Of a stretch of 64,000 bases of DNA, positions 12,150 through 23,518 are shown piece after piece. Under the pieces are notes generated by a model. That model worked only from the letters and a program-made list of their open reading frames with translations, was not told the DNA's origin and did not search any database. Origin of the DNA: Sambucus nigra (taxonomy: Eukaryota > Streptophyta > Magnoliopsida > Dipsacales > Adoxaceae); assembly GCA_949130495.1 (NCBI GenBank), contig OX422216.1:367498605-367562604 (forward strand), read 5' to 3'. Every line of letters begins with the position of its first letter. Position 1 is the first letter of the stretch. The translations under genes were made by a program, and so were the position numbers.

Positions 12150-12550
12150 CACCACGGTTTTATTTTCGAGGCATAGAAGAACATGGTATTGTGGAGTTTC
12201 TTGAGATATTGGGCAGTATAATCAATGAATTTTCCTTGCCTTTAAAAGAAGAGCACAAGTTATTCCTTGTCCGTGCATTGATTCATCTTCACAAACCCAA
12301 ATGCGTATCGATGTATCATCAGTAATTGTCGTATTGCATCACCTAATTTGTAGAGAAAGATGTAAAGATGGCAGACACAATAATTTGAGGTTTGCTGAAG
12401 TATTAGCCTATGACTAATAGTTCTAAAGAGTTGATGTTCCTAGGTGAGTTGGAGGACGTTATGTAAGTTACCCAGACTGTAGAGTTTCAACGTTGCATGG
12501 TCCCTATGTTCTGCCAGATTGCTCGATGCCTCAATAGCTCACATTCGTAG
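12150..12550 (+). pseudogene. Captured fragment of PP2A regulatory subunit B' (B56)
   Basis: This is the longest uninterrupted homology in the composite. The frame reads [49 protein letters not shown], then TAA, LSYCIT, TAA, FVEKDVKMADTII, TGA, GLLKY, TAG, PMTNSSKELMFLGELEDV, and EFQRCMVPMF..QIARCLNSSH. This is the HEAT-repeat body of plant protein phosphatase 2A B' subunits, which direct the phosphatase to substrates. At least five in-frame stops are present. The fragment ends at CATTCGTAG followed by GTACTG, matching an exon end and a donor. About a quarter of the protein is represented. Confidence 0.85.
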
Positions 12551-13154
12551 GTACTGTGTTCATTTTATTTTCCCATCATGCTTGTATTTATTACCAAGGT
12601 TATTACTAATATGTGACAAATGATCTGACAACTTACTCATTTATCTTTCACAACTTACTCAGTTATATTTTTGTATTGTAAAGTTTTAATTATACGCAGA
12701 TTATATAGCTGGTTGTATATTATGTAACAAAGATAATCAAGTTTTACCTTTTACGAATTATGGGTAAATATAGTTATTGATTGTATGTGATTAATTACAT
12801 ATAATTATCATTTATAATTATATATTATTTCAACATTTATAATTGTATCATTATGTTTACCCATTTGATAATTATGAAAGATTTTAGTTATATGTGATTA
12901 ACATATTTATCTATTTATATGTTTTTTGGATATATCAGTTACATAAAATGTCCCCAAGCAACTTTATCTATTTGGGGACAGAAAACACACGAGTTTCGTT
13001 TGTGTAGTTAAATTTGAGGGAGAGAGCGAAAGTTAGATCTAGAGCTATTCATATATCCATATACGAATGTAGTGTAATAAAAACATAATCAGTTGAGGAG
13101 AGAGATAAATAGCAAGAGGGGTAAATAAAGGTAAAAAACTCATGGACCTATTAT
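12551..13154. other. Composite interior, nothing recognised
   Basis: AT-rich intron-like DNA between the PP2A B' and TGA fragments, with many ATTATATA-type runs. No reading frame or repeat could be supported. Confidence 0.4.
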
Positions 13155-13328
13155 CAGCATGCCGAGGATGCCTTGTCTCAAGGGATGGATGCTTTGCAAC
13201 AGTCCTTTGTAGAGGCACTTTCTTCTAACTCTCTTGGCCCTGCTGGCTCAGGAAACATAGCCGATTAGATGGGATAAATGGCCATCATAATGGGCAAACT
13301 TGCTATTCTCGAGAGCTTTCTTCATTAG
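13155..13328 (+). pseudogene. Captured exon of TGA-type bZIP transcription factor (DOG1 region)
   Basis: The frame reads QHAEDALSQGMDALQQSF, then VEALSSNSLGPAGSGNIAD, TAG, MG, TAA, and MAIIMGKLAILESFLH, TAG, directly before a GT donor at 13329. This is the C-terminal DOG1-domain exon of plant TGA factors (AEDALSQGMxALQQSLxExL, GPxGSGNVAxYMGQMAxAMGKL). The bZIP region is absent. The three stops fall where family members have Tyr or Gln. It is an isolated exon with intact-looking splice borders. Confidence 0.85.
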
Positions 13329-13680
13329 GTAATTATTTCCTTCACTTCCTCCCATTTACTTACATGTTATTTGCAAAATTTGATATGCTTATTTCTTTTC
13401 ATAATCATTTGACTCAATCCCCAATTATTTGGGATATCTTTAAATATATTAACATAGTTGGGTATTCGATCATATTAAATGCCAATATTTTCCTCATTTA
13501 TGTTACACTCGAAATTTGAGGGTGATTTCATTAATCCATAAAGACCTACCAAAATGCCATATATAGAAACTTTTGTACATTGCAGTAATTGTTGAATCAT
13601 GTAATGAGACCTAAGACCTACCAAAAATGCCATATATACAAATTCATTTTTATTTAAGCATAAGGCTATTCTTAATGCAG

Positions 13681-13742
13681 GCACTGGGACAAGAATTTTA
13701 TCCCTGCCCTATGCAAAAATGGGATCAGAATGTGTTTATGCG
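13681..13742 (+). pseudogene. Possible captured exon of an amino-acid transporter-like gene
   Basis: A segment bounded by TGCAG (ending 13680) and GTAAGC (from 13743). One frame reads GTGTRILSLPYAKMGSECVY, resembling the GxGxLSLPYA motif in the first membrane helix of plant amino-acid/auxin permeases. The match is short and could be chance; the splice-like borders and its position in the series of captured exons are the main support. Confidence 0.35.
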
Positions 13743-14490
13743 GTAAGCATTTCATTTCTCTTTTACACGTTCCCATTTTTGTTAGGTTATGAAGTACTAA
13801 TGTTGTATTTTTTATGTCCCCTTCCCTTTATGTAAATGTTTAGGTATTTTTTTGCCTTTTAGATGTAAACTTTGTATAATTCATCAGATCATCTTCAGAA
13901 TTTGTTGAGAGGTTTTTGGTATGAACTACCGAGGTAAAATTACTTCTTTACGGATTCAATCATAATAGGCTATTATTTTTACTAATCTTTGTGGTAGAAT
14001 TAAGGTAATGTGTATCAAGTTAGTGTGTTCTTTGAAGTGTGATAATAGGTAAGATGGGTGGATATTCTTCATACATCAAGCTGCATACTATGTTTGGTTT
14101 TTTACTTAGTAATTCCATAAAACCCCGACTCAATTCTATTGTAGGACTCCTAAGATATTTCTTCATTCGATTTATAACAAGTTGTCGGGTTGTGCTTATT
14201 ATGTTATAACTTGGATATATAGCTTGGATACTTAATATTTTATGTTTTTGTACCTACTAAGCTATTTTCATGAATTTACTTACGTACTTATAATCAACAC
14301 ATATAAAAAACATAATTGAGTAGGTTATCAAAGATATGTGTTTGTAAGTATAAGTTATTTTTATTATAATTGTGTAGAAATGAATAAAAATGACATGTAA
14401 ATAAAAGAGATTATTAACAATACACAAGGATGTCTATTTGTAAGTGTTGTATGGATCACAAGTTAATACATTTGTAAGTGTTGATTACAG

Positions 14491-14619
14491 GGACGGAATA
14501 CAGAACTAATGAAGGAAGCCATACATATCCATTACATGTTTCTCCCATATTTCTACACAGTATTCCGTGAGGCAAACAAGAGTGGTATTTCAGATGTTAT
14601 AGAGATCTAATCCCTCAAG
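14491..14619 (+). pseudogene. Captured exon of glucosidase II alpha-like (GH31) gene
   Basis: After TTACAG (ending 14490) the frame reads GRNTELMKEAIHIHYMFLPY, then FYTVFREANKSG and ISDVIEI before a TAA. RNTxLIRxAIHxRYxLLPYFYTLFREAN is a hallmark of the catalytic-domain C-terminal part of plant GH31 alpha-glucosidases, best fitting the ER glucosidase II alpha subunit (N-glycan trimming). A CAAG/GTGACT donor-like border follows at 14619. Only about 43 codons are present, so no enzyme is encoded. Confidence 0.78.
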
Positions 14620-15059
14620 GTGACTTTATATATAAGATCCGTATTTCTCCATAGATGAAGATTTAATGATGGAGTTAATGGACCTCTTTTCTATATTTCA
14701 TTTGTTGGTTATAATATTAAAACATATCATTTTGGGATGATTGTATTAGGATGTTATATTATATTTATTTATGAAAATATTGTAACTTTCGGGATGATTG
14801 TATTAGGATGTTTCATTTTCTTGGTTTAAATTTCTTTTGTAAATAAAGAGGGTTGCTTATATAAAATGTAATTATTGAATATAATGTCCTTGTTTATGTG
14901 AAATATTATTGTATATGTTTTTAGCATTTGAATAGTGTGGTAATCATGGACTGTTTTTGTATATGTTCTAATGATTTGAATATTGTGGTAAAAATAATTG
15001 AATTTGTTTAAATTCAGGATATTGGATCTTGAAAAATATTTTTTTAAAATATGTATTAA
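14620..15059. other. AT-rich stretch before the right subterminal repeats
   Basis: Contains a duplicated phrase GGATGATTGTATTAGGATGTT (at about 14735 and 14795) and a second pair around GTTTTTGTATATG. No gene is seen. Confidence 0.4.
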
Positions 15060-15601
15060 TATTACTAATGAATTTTTACCATTACAAAATCAGACAAAAG
15101 TGTTGTAAAAAGTGGTGTAATAACGTTAAAATGGTAACACAAATATTAGTTGCTAAATCAGAATTAGTAACGATAAAATACTATTGGAAAATTCAGAATT
15201 AGTAACAGAATTTTACTGTTACTAATAGTAACGGTAAAATTCAATTACTAATTTTGTGTCCCTCGCCTTTTTTCTAATGGAAAAATTATGTTACTAATTT
15301 TTTTAGTAACGGTAAAATACCGTTACTAAAGGCGTGTTTTCGTGTAGTTTTGTAGAGGAAAAAGATGTTGGATATAAATCCTAAGAGATGTTATTACCTA
15401 AATATCATAGATGTTATAGCCAAAGAGGCAAGAGATGTTGGATATTAATCCAAATAGATGTTATTACTTAAATGACATAGAGATATTCATAAGCATAAAG
15501 GTAAGGGATGTTGGATATTACTCCATATATATTATTGCTTATTTACAATAGATGTTTAATATTTTAATGCAGGTGATGTGATATACTTAACTGCAAGATA
15601 T

Positions 15602-18600
15602 TGTAACAACCCTCGATTCCGGGAGGCTCATTTTATACTAATTTTACCGCATAAGGTAATTATATGAAATGTGGGGACTGGAGTAAATATTAATTTAATG
15701 AATTGAAAGTTAATATTTACTAGGTTGATGCATATTTACTGCATGTGAAAGTAAATAACATCAGGTTGCATGTCTGTAGTGTCATGTATTTTAAATGGCC
15801 TTTTAGTTTAAATGATTTTGGAACTCAAAATAATTTATAAAATTTCGGATGCCAGTTTAGAGGGTGTAGTTAGTCTCGGTAGGTGCGAGACAGTCAAAAT
15901 AAGTGACATATTGTATTTTTGTGTTTCGGGCACTTTTACCTGGTTTTAGCTTATTTGCGAGTCATTTTAATGTGGTATTAACCACTTAAGTTGGGAGAAT
16001 TATGTTAAGCCACGATTTTTGTCTTCTAAATCCCTTATTTTTCCCCATTTTATGTCTTGAACTTAGAGAGTAAGGAGAGAAAGAAAGAAGAAGAGAGAAA
16101 TGGAGAAATGAGAGAGAGATTGAAGATGGTGGATTTGGGATTGCTTCTTCCCCAAATAAATCTGAGATATCAACCCGAAGGCAAGTTTTCTACTTGCTAA
16201 TATGTGATTTAAGATGCATAAATTGTATGATAATTGTGTATTTCCATTTATGGTTAAATGTAGAATTTATGGGATTTAAACCCTAGTCTTTATTTATGTT
16301 GAAGAAATTGTGGGTTTCGATGGTTAATAATCATGTAGATTAGTTTGGGGTAGATTTTTGTTGTTGGTTGTGTGTAAGAAGGAAGAGATTTGGGGTTTGG
16401 AGGATTTAGGGTTCATAACCCTTCGTAGCCATTTTTGGCAATTTTGCAGGTCCGAATCGATTCGGCCCTTTGGGCGAATCGATTCGCTAAGGGGAATTGG
16501 CAGGTCTGCATAACCTGAATTGATTCGGGGTTAAGGCCGAATCGATTCGGTCAATTGCAGAAGGTTGGTTTGGTTGTCCGAACCGATTCGCTTTCTGGGC
16601 GAATCGATTCGCTAGGGCGAATCGATTCGGCCCTTGGGCGAATCGATTCGTTTTCCTGCTATTTTTGAGTTAATTTTCTAACTCAATTTTTATCCTTTTC
16701 TTTAAATATAGGGACTAGGAACCTTCTTGAATGAAGTAAACTTAGAGTCCTAGAGTGTGAGATGAGTTAGATGTTTACCCCACATTAGGGATGGGTTATG
16801 TGGGGATTTTTCCGGGGTTAGGCCTATTAATGATAAGGCATTCTTTTCTTCTAGTTAATTATTATAAAACTAGGAGATGTAGTGTTATGTTTGGGAGACC
16901 TTAGAAGCTTAATTAAGCTATACTAGTTTTGATGGTTTGTATTATCACCCCAAGAATGTTGAGAGTCTTGAAGCTCAATTGAGTTATGTTAACCTTGATG
17001 GTTTACATTAACACCCCAAAAAGAATGTTGGGAGACTTTAAAAGTTCGATTGAACTATGTTAACCTTGGTGGTTCATAATAACGCCATAAAGGGGAGTTT
17101 GGAGAATAAATTGAAGTCATTTCATTCCTTCGAAAGATGATAACCTTGGGGTTTTAAACTAACCTCCTAGAATGCTTGGAGATATTGAAGAGTTTATTTA
17201 CTCCTTTGAGGTTGTAGTGTTGATATAAGCTATCGTATGGCTCCGGATTATAAGCTCTATCTAGTACTAGAAGTAAACAGTAATGGTTTCGAATAAAAAT
17301 GAAGCATATAATGGAAATGGTATTGATTTTTGGTAAATGATAATTTACTTAATCATGAAACCGGTAAATAATGATTTACTTGATTTTGTTATGATAAATA
17401 AAATGGATGTTACACACCTCTCTAAATACCATCTTAAGGGAAGTCCGCACGATAGGTGAAGCCCCCTGGCTAATGAATGCAGGGTGGATATAGTCCTAGG
17501 CCATGGGAGCGCTTATGGTTGTATATTTTTCTGCGGGGGTAGGGAGATTCCGGGTGTGGTCTTGGCTACCACGCAGGCTCATGGCCGCTTCCCGACGTCT
17601 TGCGATATAGGTGCCCAGGTTGTCTAATGATAGGCCCTGGAAGATGATGGTCATTTAGGGGCGCGCCCAGTGGGGAAACCCGGACGGGCGGTCTTAGAAT
17701 TCGTTATATATATATAATTATAACAGTTCATAATCAAGTGGGACTTGATGTATTTGATATGCCATATAGAGCATGATGGAGTGCCACATAGAGCACATAT
17801 AAATGCCATAAAGAGCATTTGAAAATGATTATTTTCCTGATAAGGAAAGGATTTTTACAAAGGGTAAAATTGAAATATAATTGCCTTAAAGAGCAAAAGA
17901 TTGTGTTTATAAATATATTTCCTGCTAAGGAAAAGATACATAAATAATTAGCACCTTGGGTGAAGTCTTTAGTTTAATGCTTTTTATTTTTATTCCTGCT
18001 TAGCTTATGTTTAAAATTGTATAGGTAGCTTCTTGTTTCTCTTTCTTCACGATTTATATTGCATAACTGTCATACTCTTTATTCATCTGGTAATCATATA
18101 GAACCGGGCCCTGACCGGTTGCATTTCTTGTTGCATATTCTTCTTGTCTCTGCTCAGGTACTCCGCCGCAAGGATGCCTGATTTGAATTCTTATTCCGAT
18201 ATTTTCGACGAGCCGTGATGCATTGCGAGTATTACGGGATACAATTGGTATAGACTCTTTCATTTTCATTCTAGTTAAGATCAAGTCTTTTATTCGGGCA
18301 AGAGGCCCAAGCTTTTGTATATGTCTAATGAAATGTAATAAGTAACTTATCGTACTTGTGTATTCTGGTGTATCAGTTTAGTGACCGGTTACATCTTCGG
18401 TCTTTTTTTTTATGGTATTCTTGTTATATTATTTATATATGTCTTGGGGTTTCCCTTATCTTTCAGGAATTGGGTTGTCTGTTTTCATTTATTTACTTTC
18501 AAATCAAAATTTTTGGTAACCCGTTTTCTGAAATATTGGGTGGTTATCCTGGATACTCTATATTTTTGTTATGATGCTGAGAATGATTCTATCCATGATT

Positions 18601-18657
18601 CCGTTATATTGGAGTATTGGGCTGGCCACCCCTTATTTTGGTGAGCGGGTTGTCACA
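15602..18657 (+). mobile_element. Solo LTR, 3056 bp, with GATAT target duplication
   Basis: Begins TGTAACAACCC and ends GGGTTGTCACA. A perfect 5-bp duplication GATAT lies at 15597-15601 and 18658-18662, and removing the insert plus one copy restores continuity of the host LTR. No gag or pol is inside, so this is one LTR left after recombination. The length and ends resemble Tekay/Del-type gypsy LTRs. Internal features: a purine-rich block (16065-16130), a cluster of the palindrome CGAATCGATTCG (16453-16650), ~75-bp degenerate repeats containing TTAACCTTGRTGGTT (16880-17150), a locally GC-rich stretch (17440-17700) and repeated GCCATA..AGAGCA units (17758-17900). Short open frames near 18054-18644 have no coding support. 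Confidence 0.85.
16440..16660. repeat. Cluster of the 12-bp palindrome CGAATCGATTCG
   Basis: Six exact copies start at 16453, 16475, 16538, 16600, 16618 and 16639. Two one- to three-mismatch relatives lie near 16516 and 16579. Flanks are also repeated (GGGCGAATCG, TTCGGCCCTTTGGGCG-like). Each copy is a perfect palindrome with three CpG sites. Confidence 0.9.
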
Positions 18658-19201
18658 GATATGTATTATGTTTTATTTATGAGAATGTGGTAAGATCTCA
18701 AAATAAGGTAAGGTATACGCAAAAGAGTAAGAATGTGGTATGATTCACTTTTAATACTTTATTTATTTGATATATTTTGCGATTAATATGATCATGTATT
18801 TAATTGGAAGAATTATGTTATGATCGAATGATATAATGTGATTCTAAAATTTAGGTGAATATTTTTTATCATGGAGCAGTTAATATGGTTAATTTAATTT
18901 TGTTGATTGGTTGAAGACACTTTAAGTTGTGAGATGTTGATAATAGAGATACGTTGATTCAGTTGAAAGTTACGTATATAAATTACTATAGCTTGTTATA
19001 TTATACTCGTTGAGCTATATACTTATGTATTCTCGTGTTTGAAATTTTAGGTGTTAAATTCTACTGCCAAGTCTAGGATATCTAAGTAGAAGCTAGTGGT
19101 TGAAGAGGAAAAAATGGTAATTTGGTTTAAAATGGTAATAATTTTATTCAGCATGATTTTTCAAACTTAATTATACGAAATTGGGTTGGGGTGTGTCAAC
19201 T

Positions 19202-19213
19202 TGGTATGAGAGC
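19202..19213 (+). other. Primer-binding site of element B (altered iMet type)
   Basis: TGGTATGAGAGC follows the LTR end after three bases. The canonical site for initiator tRNA-Met is TGGTATCAGAGC, so one base differs. This fixes the plus orientation of element B. Confidence 0.7.
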
Positions 19214-22200
19214 ATTTGGTTATTGATTCTAGAGTTAAGAAAGGTTTGGATAGACAGTAGAATTGATAAATGAATGGTTGAGTCATATTAATTAATTATT
19301 AAGGAATAATAACAAATATTTTAACAAGTTGTGTGATGTATGCGTGTTATTGTGATGATGATTTGTGTAAAATGTTCAAGATACGCTAATGATAAATGTA
19401 AGTAAGATTCCTAATATCAATAAGAAGATATTTTCAATAGATGACAGTTGGTATGAAAAATAGTTATAAACTAATAGTAAAAAAAAATTGGTGGATATTA
19501 ATTTTGTGATGTGTAAACTATAAAATATTGTTAAAATTTTACAACTTTGATTATAAATTGTTTTCATGTATGTGTTGTCTGGTCGGTGATATGGGATTTG
19601 ATGATGTTAAAGAGTTTGCAGATGCATAATGCGATGTATGTATAATAAAATTAAATACGTGATATATGGTATATGCTAAGAAGTATAGTTAGAATAACAT
19701 GAGAAATTAGAATTAAGTTGAATAATTTATAGTTTACTACGTGAAAAGATATAAATTTGAATTTGTATGCATAATTACATGTTGTTATATTGAAAGATAT
19801 GATTAATATGATGGACGAAATACTCCTATTATGACAACACAATTCTATCGAGAAAATAAACGACATGAATATGGTACGGGGAGTATAGTGGAACGATTTT
19901 TTGTGATGGAGCTCTTTAAAATGAGATTCAAATATGTAAATGCCGTATGATACTAATTTAATAAAATTCACAAATTTCAAATTTAACTATATTTAATTGG
20001 TGTCAACTTCAAACCAAATTAATTCAGTCCCTAAACATGCATCTACATGTGCATGTGTCAAACGAGCACAAATAAAATTGCTAACTCACAAATTTTAGGA
20101 AAAAATCTATTTCGGATAAAATATTTTATTTCACTATGAATGATCGAACAGACATACACAATGAAATCCACAATGATTACTCCTCATAACAATCACATAG
20201 ACACGCAAACTAGAGTCGGCAATGGAATAATCGCAACAGTCCACAAGAACATGCAGTCCAATTCAGCTAGGAACACCCATGAGCACTCCCAATCGATATG
20301 CAATTGTTGTCAGCTGTAAAGACAACACTCCATAAAGAAATAATGTCACCAAAGTTGTATCTTGGGTTCCAAAACAATTCACATAATGATTGTGTTGGTT
20401 TTTTAATTGAAAACAAAAAGGATTAAACCCTTAAACGAAGAAGACAAAGAATTCTACTAGTTTGTAGTTTTTACAGAATGAAAAATATAAGGTCTTCTTA
20501 ACGAAAATGGAGTGGTTTAACACGCTTTATATAAAAAAACTTAAGGCGGCAGATCACTTGAAGGAGATAGGTTGGTCGCTCCAACGAAGCTCAATGTGAC
20601 TTGAACGACTGCTTTGCGCAAGATCCTATTATCTCTTGAACGACTGTACAGGTTGCTCGAACGACCTTAAAAAATATAATTTTTTATGCTGAAAAAATAC
20701 TCCGCCTCAACACTTAGAAAAAATTCTTTGACAAAAAACTCCGCTTCTGGTGTTTGAAAATATTTTAGAAAAATTATCTCAACACTTAAAATTAAAAACT
20801 AAGGTACTTAAATAAAACCTTACCAAAATTAATCTCGCGGAGGCTTGAATGTTAAAGAACATTGATATTCGAATATGTCTTGACGCATAATTGAACTTCA
20901 ATAAGTCTTCGATCATTATAGTGATATACGACATAAAATCGATAGTAATGCATACTGTAAAACATAACATTTTGTAATAATTTAGTAAAAAATATGTTAG
21001 TATTGATCTTTAATTTATCAATTAGTGTATAAATTGTGAGAAGATTGTTATATACATACAATTTGTATAGTATAATATAATATATTGGTTAGTGTAAGTA
21101 TGTAATGGAGATTGATATAGAACCATATAACTGATATACAATTTTACATATGTTGATATGAGATTATTGATTATTGAATTTTTGTTTGAAGATATATTTA
21201 GTATTTAAAGTATCGTTGATAGAAAATTAAGCGAATGACTCATGTAAGTTCTATAAGATGGCTCAAAGCTACATTCCACATTAAGATGTGTGATATTGAT
21301 ATAATGCATTGTATAATAGAGATGGAGGATAAAAAAATGTAGGGTGTGAAGATCTGAATATATATACATATTATAAATAGTAAAGATACAAAAATTGATT
21401 TATGTTAGGAGAACGGTAGTTTCGGATAAGTAACGAGAGTAAGTTATGATTAAGGGAAAAATGGTAAAAAAAATATGTAATCGATATGAATGTTGGGTTG
21501 TTATCAAAATGTATATCATAGTTGTTGAAAGATAAGGTTGATTCTTTGAGTGCGGATTAAATGAAAGGAATGAGTATGAAAATTCTAGTGAAGAAGTTAT
21601 TGGAGAAGTGAAGTAATGAGATTTCACAAGAAGATCAAATTAGTAGATAATTATTGAGATAATCACTAATAATAAGGTGAAATGGATTTTCCTATTGTTG
21701 AAAAATCATAAAGTTAACCATAAAGAGTAGAAAATTATAATATCTCATCCCAAATAAATATTCAGTAATTGGGATTAATATTCTAAATTGTGTTTGATCG
21801 CATTAATCCAAGTTTTTAAAAATAAGATATGTTATTAAAATTGAATGGTTGCAATTAAAAAGCTTACGTGTGTAAAAATATGATTTTGACATTCTAAAAT
21901 TAGCATGCCATTTTAAACTTTTTAATTATTCATAATAGTTAAATTGTATGAACTATTGCATAATTAGGGAGTTTGATACTTGATAGTTTATATATTTTAT
22001 TTAATAGTATTATGGTTCATTATGAAATTTTATCTCTTTAATTAAATATATTTGAGAGATATATTAAAAAGTGTTGAAAATAACTATTTTTATATTTATT
22101 TATTATGACATCGGGGGTGGTGATTTGTAATTTTGTCTATGTTATCGAAATGGGGTTAAAAGTGTGAATTAGATAAATTGTGTTCATATATGATATGTTT

Positions 22201-23518
22201 TGGTGATCTTATGGGAAGAGATAGAATAAAATCTTGGAGAAGAGATAAAGGGAAAAAGGAGATAAATAGGAAAAAGTTAGGTTTTTCGCACTAAAAAAAT
22301 TCTATAAAATCCAGATTAATTTTGAAGGTAATTATTTCTGAATTAATTTTTTTTATTGAATTGATAAGATCATTTCTACCGATTTAGATTTTAATTATGT
22401 ATTTATTTTGTGTTAGTGAATTTTAAACACCCTATGAGCTTGTGTATGCTTTATAGGGCTATCTAAGTAAGATTAAATATGACTTTTAATATAGAAGTTG
22501 TGTTGTGATACGAGAGAAACACAATTACGTAATTTAATATTTTTTTCCATATTAACCAAATACTGATTTTTAGCATGTTATCTATTTAGAATTTCATATG
22601 TTGACCATAACTAAATTTATTATACTCAATTATTGGAGTATGTTGGTATAATTTTACGTATCAATTTCATTCATTATTATTTAAGCATAATTAGTATAAG
22701 ATTTAAATTAATTTTTTCCATATTAATCTCTTCTAAGTACTGATTAGTATTTTTTTTATAATTTAAAGTATCATTATTTAATAATGCCTAAATGAAGTGA
22801 TTGAGAGCATTATAGTTAGTTATAAATGTGGTGAATATATGAATGTGTGATATATTTTGGTTAAATTAGTAAGGTTATGATTGTTACAAATATTTTATTA
22901 TATTGATTGTGTTGGATTGTTAGATTATGACACATCATTGGTGACTACATAAAGGATAGAATACCTAAACACACATATGAGGAAATTCTACCAAATAATT
23001 TGGTATATATATATAAATGCAATGTTCATAATAATAAATTATTGAGATTATGGGTTATTTTATGATCTAAGATATGTTAGATTATCAATACAATGAGATG
23101 TATATTTCATACGAAAAGTAGATATTGAACTATTAGTTCGTAAAAGTTTGTCATTCGTTATTGTAAAAATTTATATGGGTAGCATTTTATATATGATTAT
23201 GTTGATATGATGTATATTGTTAAGTTCGTATAATTATGATTTATTTAGTATATATGATTCATTATATTGGAAATGATTAGCGGGATGGCTATTATGATGG
23301 TTATGGTTATGGATATGATTATGGTGATGGCTAGGGCAATGGGTATAGTTTTGATTATGGTAATAGTTAGTAAGTATATTGATTTTTTCTCTTACTTAAT
23401 ATAATGAAAAAGTTGGTGAAATTTGATAAGTTGGATTATCTACCTTGAATGTTTCAGCATTGATTAAATATAGATATAATTATTGATATACAAAGAGATT
23501 TTGTGGCCTAACTAGAAT
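19214..23518 (+). mobile_element. Interior of element B, non-coding
   Basis: About 4.3 kb of very AT-rich DNA between the two LTR copies. No gag, RT, integrase or other motif was found in any frame; the open frames at 19376-19980, 20779-21061 and 21400-21627 are low-complexity. A different element remnant may lie at about 20000-20830, where GAACGAC-type motifs recur (for example near 20610, 20640 and 20660), as also near 38640-38800. A glycine/tyrosine-like GGTTATGGTTATGG run is at about 23290-23360. The element is either a non-autonomous LARD-like form or a heavily eroded copy. Confidence 0.5.

Larger units (their letters stand above)
4983..15350. mobile_element. CACTA-like composite element carrying host gene fragments
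   Basis: The left end begins CACTACACCCAAATGCAC at 4983. The right end, read on the minus strand from about 15348, is ACTACACGAAAACACGCC. The two align over about 30 positions and both run into subterminal TTAGTAA/GTAACGGTA repeats (4983-5110 and 15060-15349). A TGT triplet precedes the left end and recurs at 15351-15353, a possible 3-bp duplication, although the canonical last G of the right end is lacking. A second subterminal block at 11190-11404 suggests nesting of two related elements. No transposase frame is visible. The interior holds plus-strand exon fragments from several host genes (listed separately). An alternative is Helitron-type capture inside a CACTA element. Boundaries are moderately sure; the single-element interpretation is not. 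Confidence 0.55.
15351..19198 (+). repeat. 5' LTR of old LTR element B (split by a solo LTR)
   Basis: 15351-15601 and 18663-19198 together match 23519-24388 in the same orientation, including repeated GATGTTATAGCCGTAGAGG / GATATTAATCCAAAGAG units, the phrase ATGTTTTATTTATGAGAA, and a terminal GAAATTGGGTTGG..TGTGTCA. The LTR ends TGTGTCA at 19198 and a primer-binding-like site follows at once. Its 5' end is missing where the CACTA-like composite abuts. The two copies have many substitutions, so the element is old. A 3056-bp foreign solo LTR (15602-18657) sits inside. Confidence 0.7.

Noticed and set aside
15351..15353. TGT as proof of the CACTA 3-bp target duplication
   Set aside because: A triplet match is weak, the right end lacks the final G, and the two flanks belong to different old elements; kept only as a possibility.
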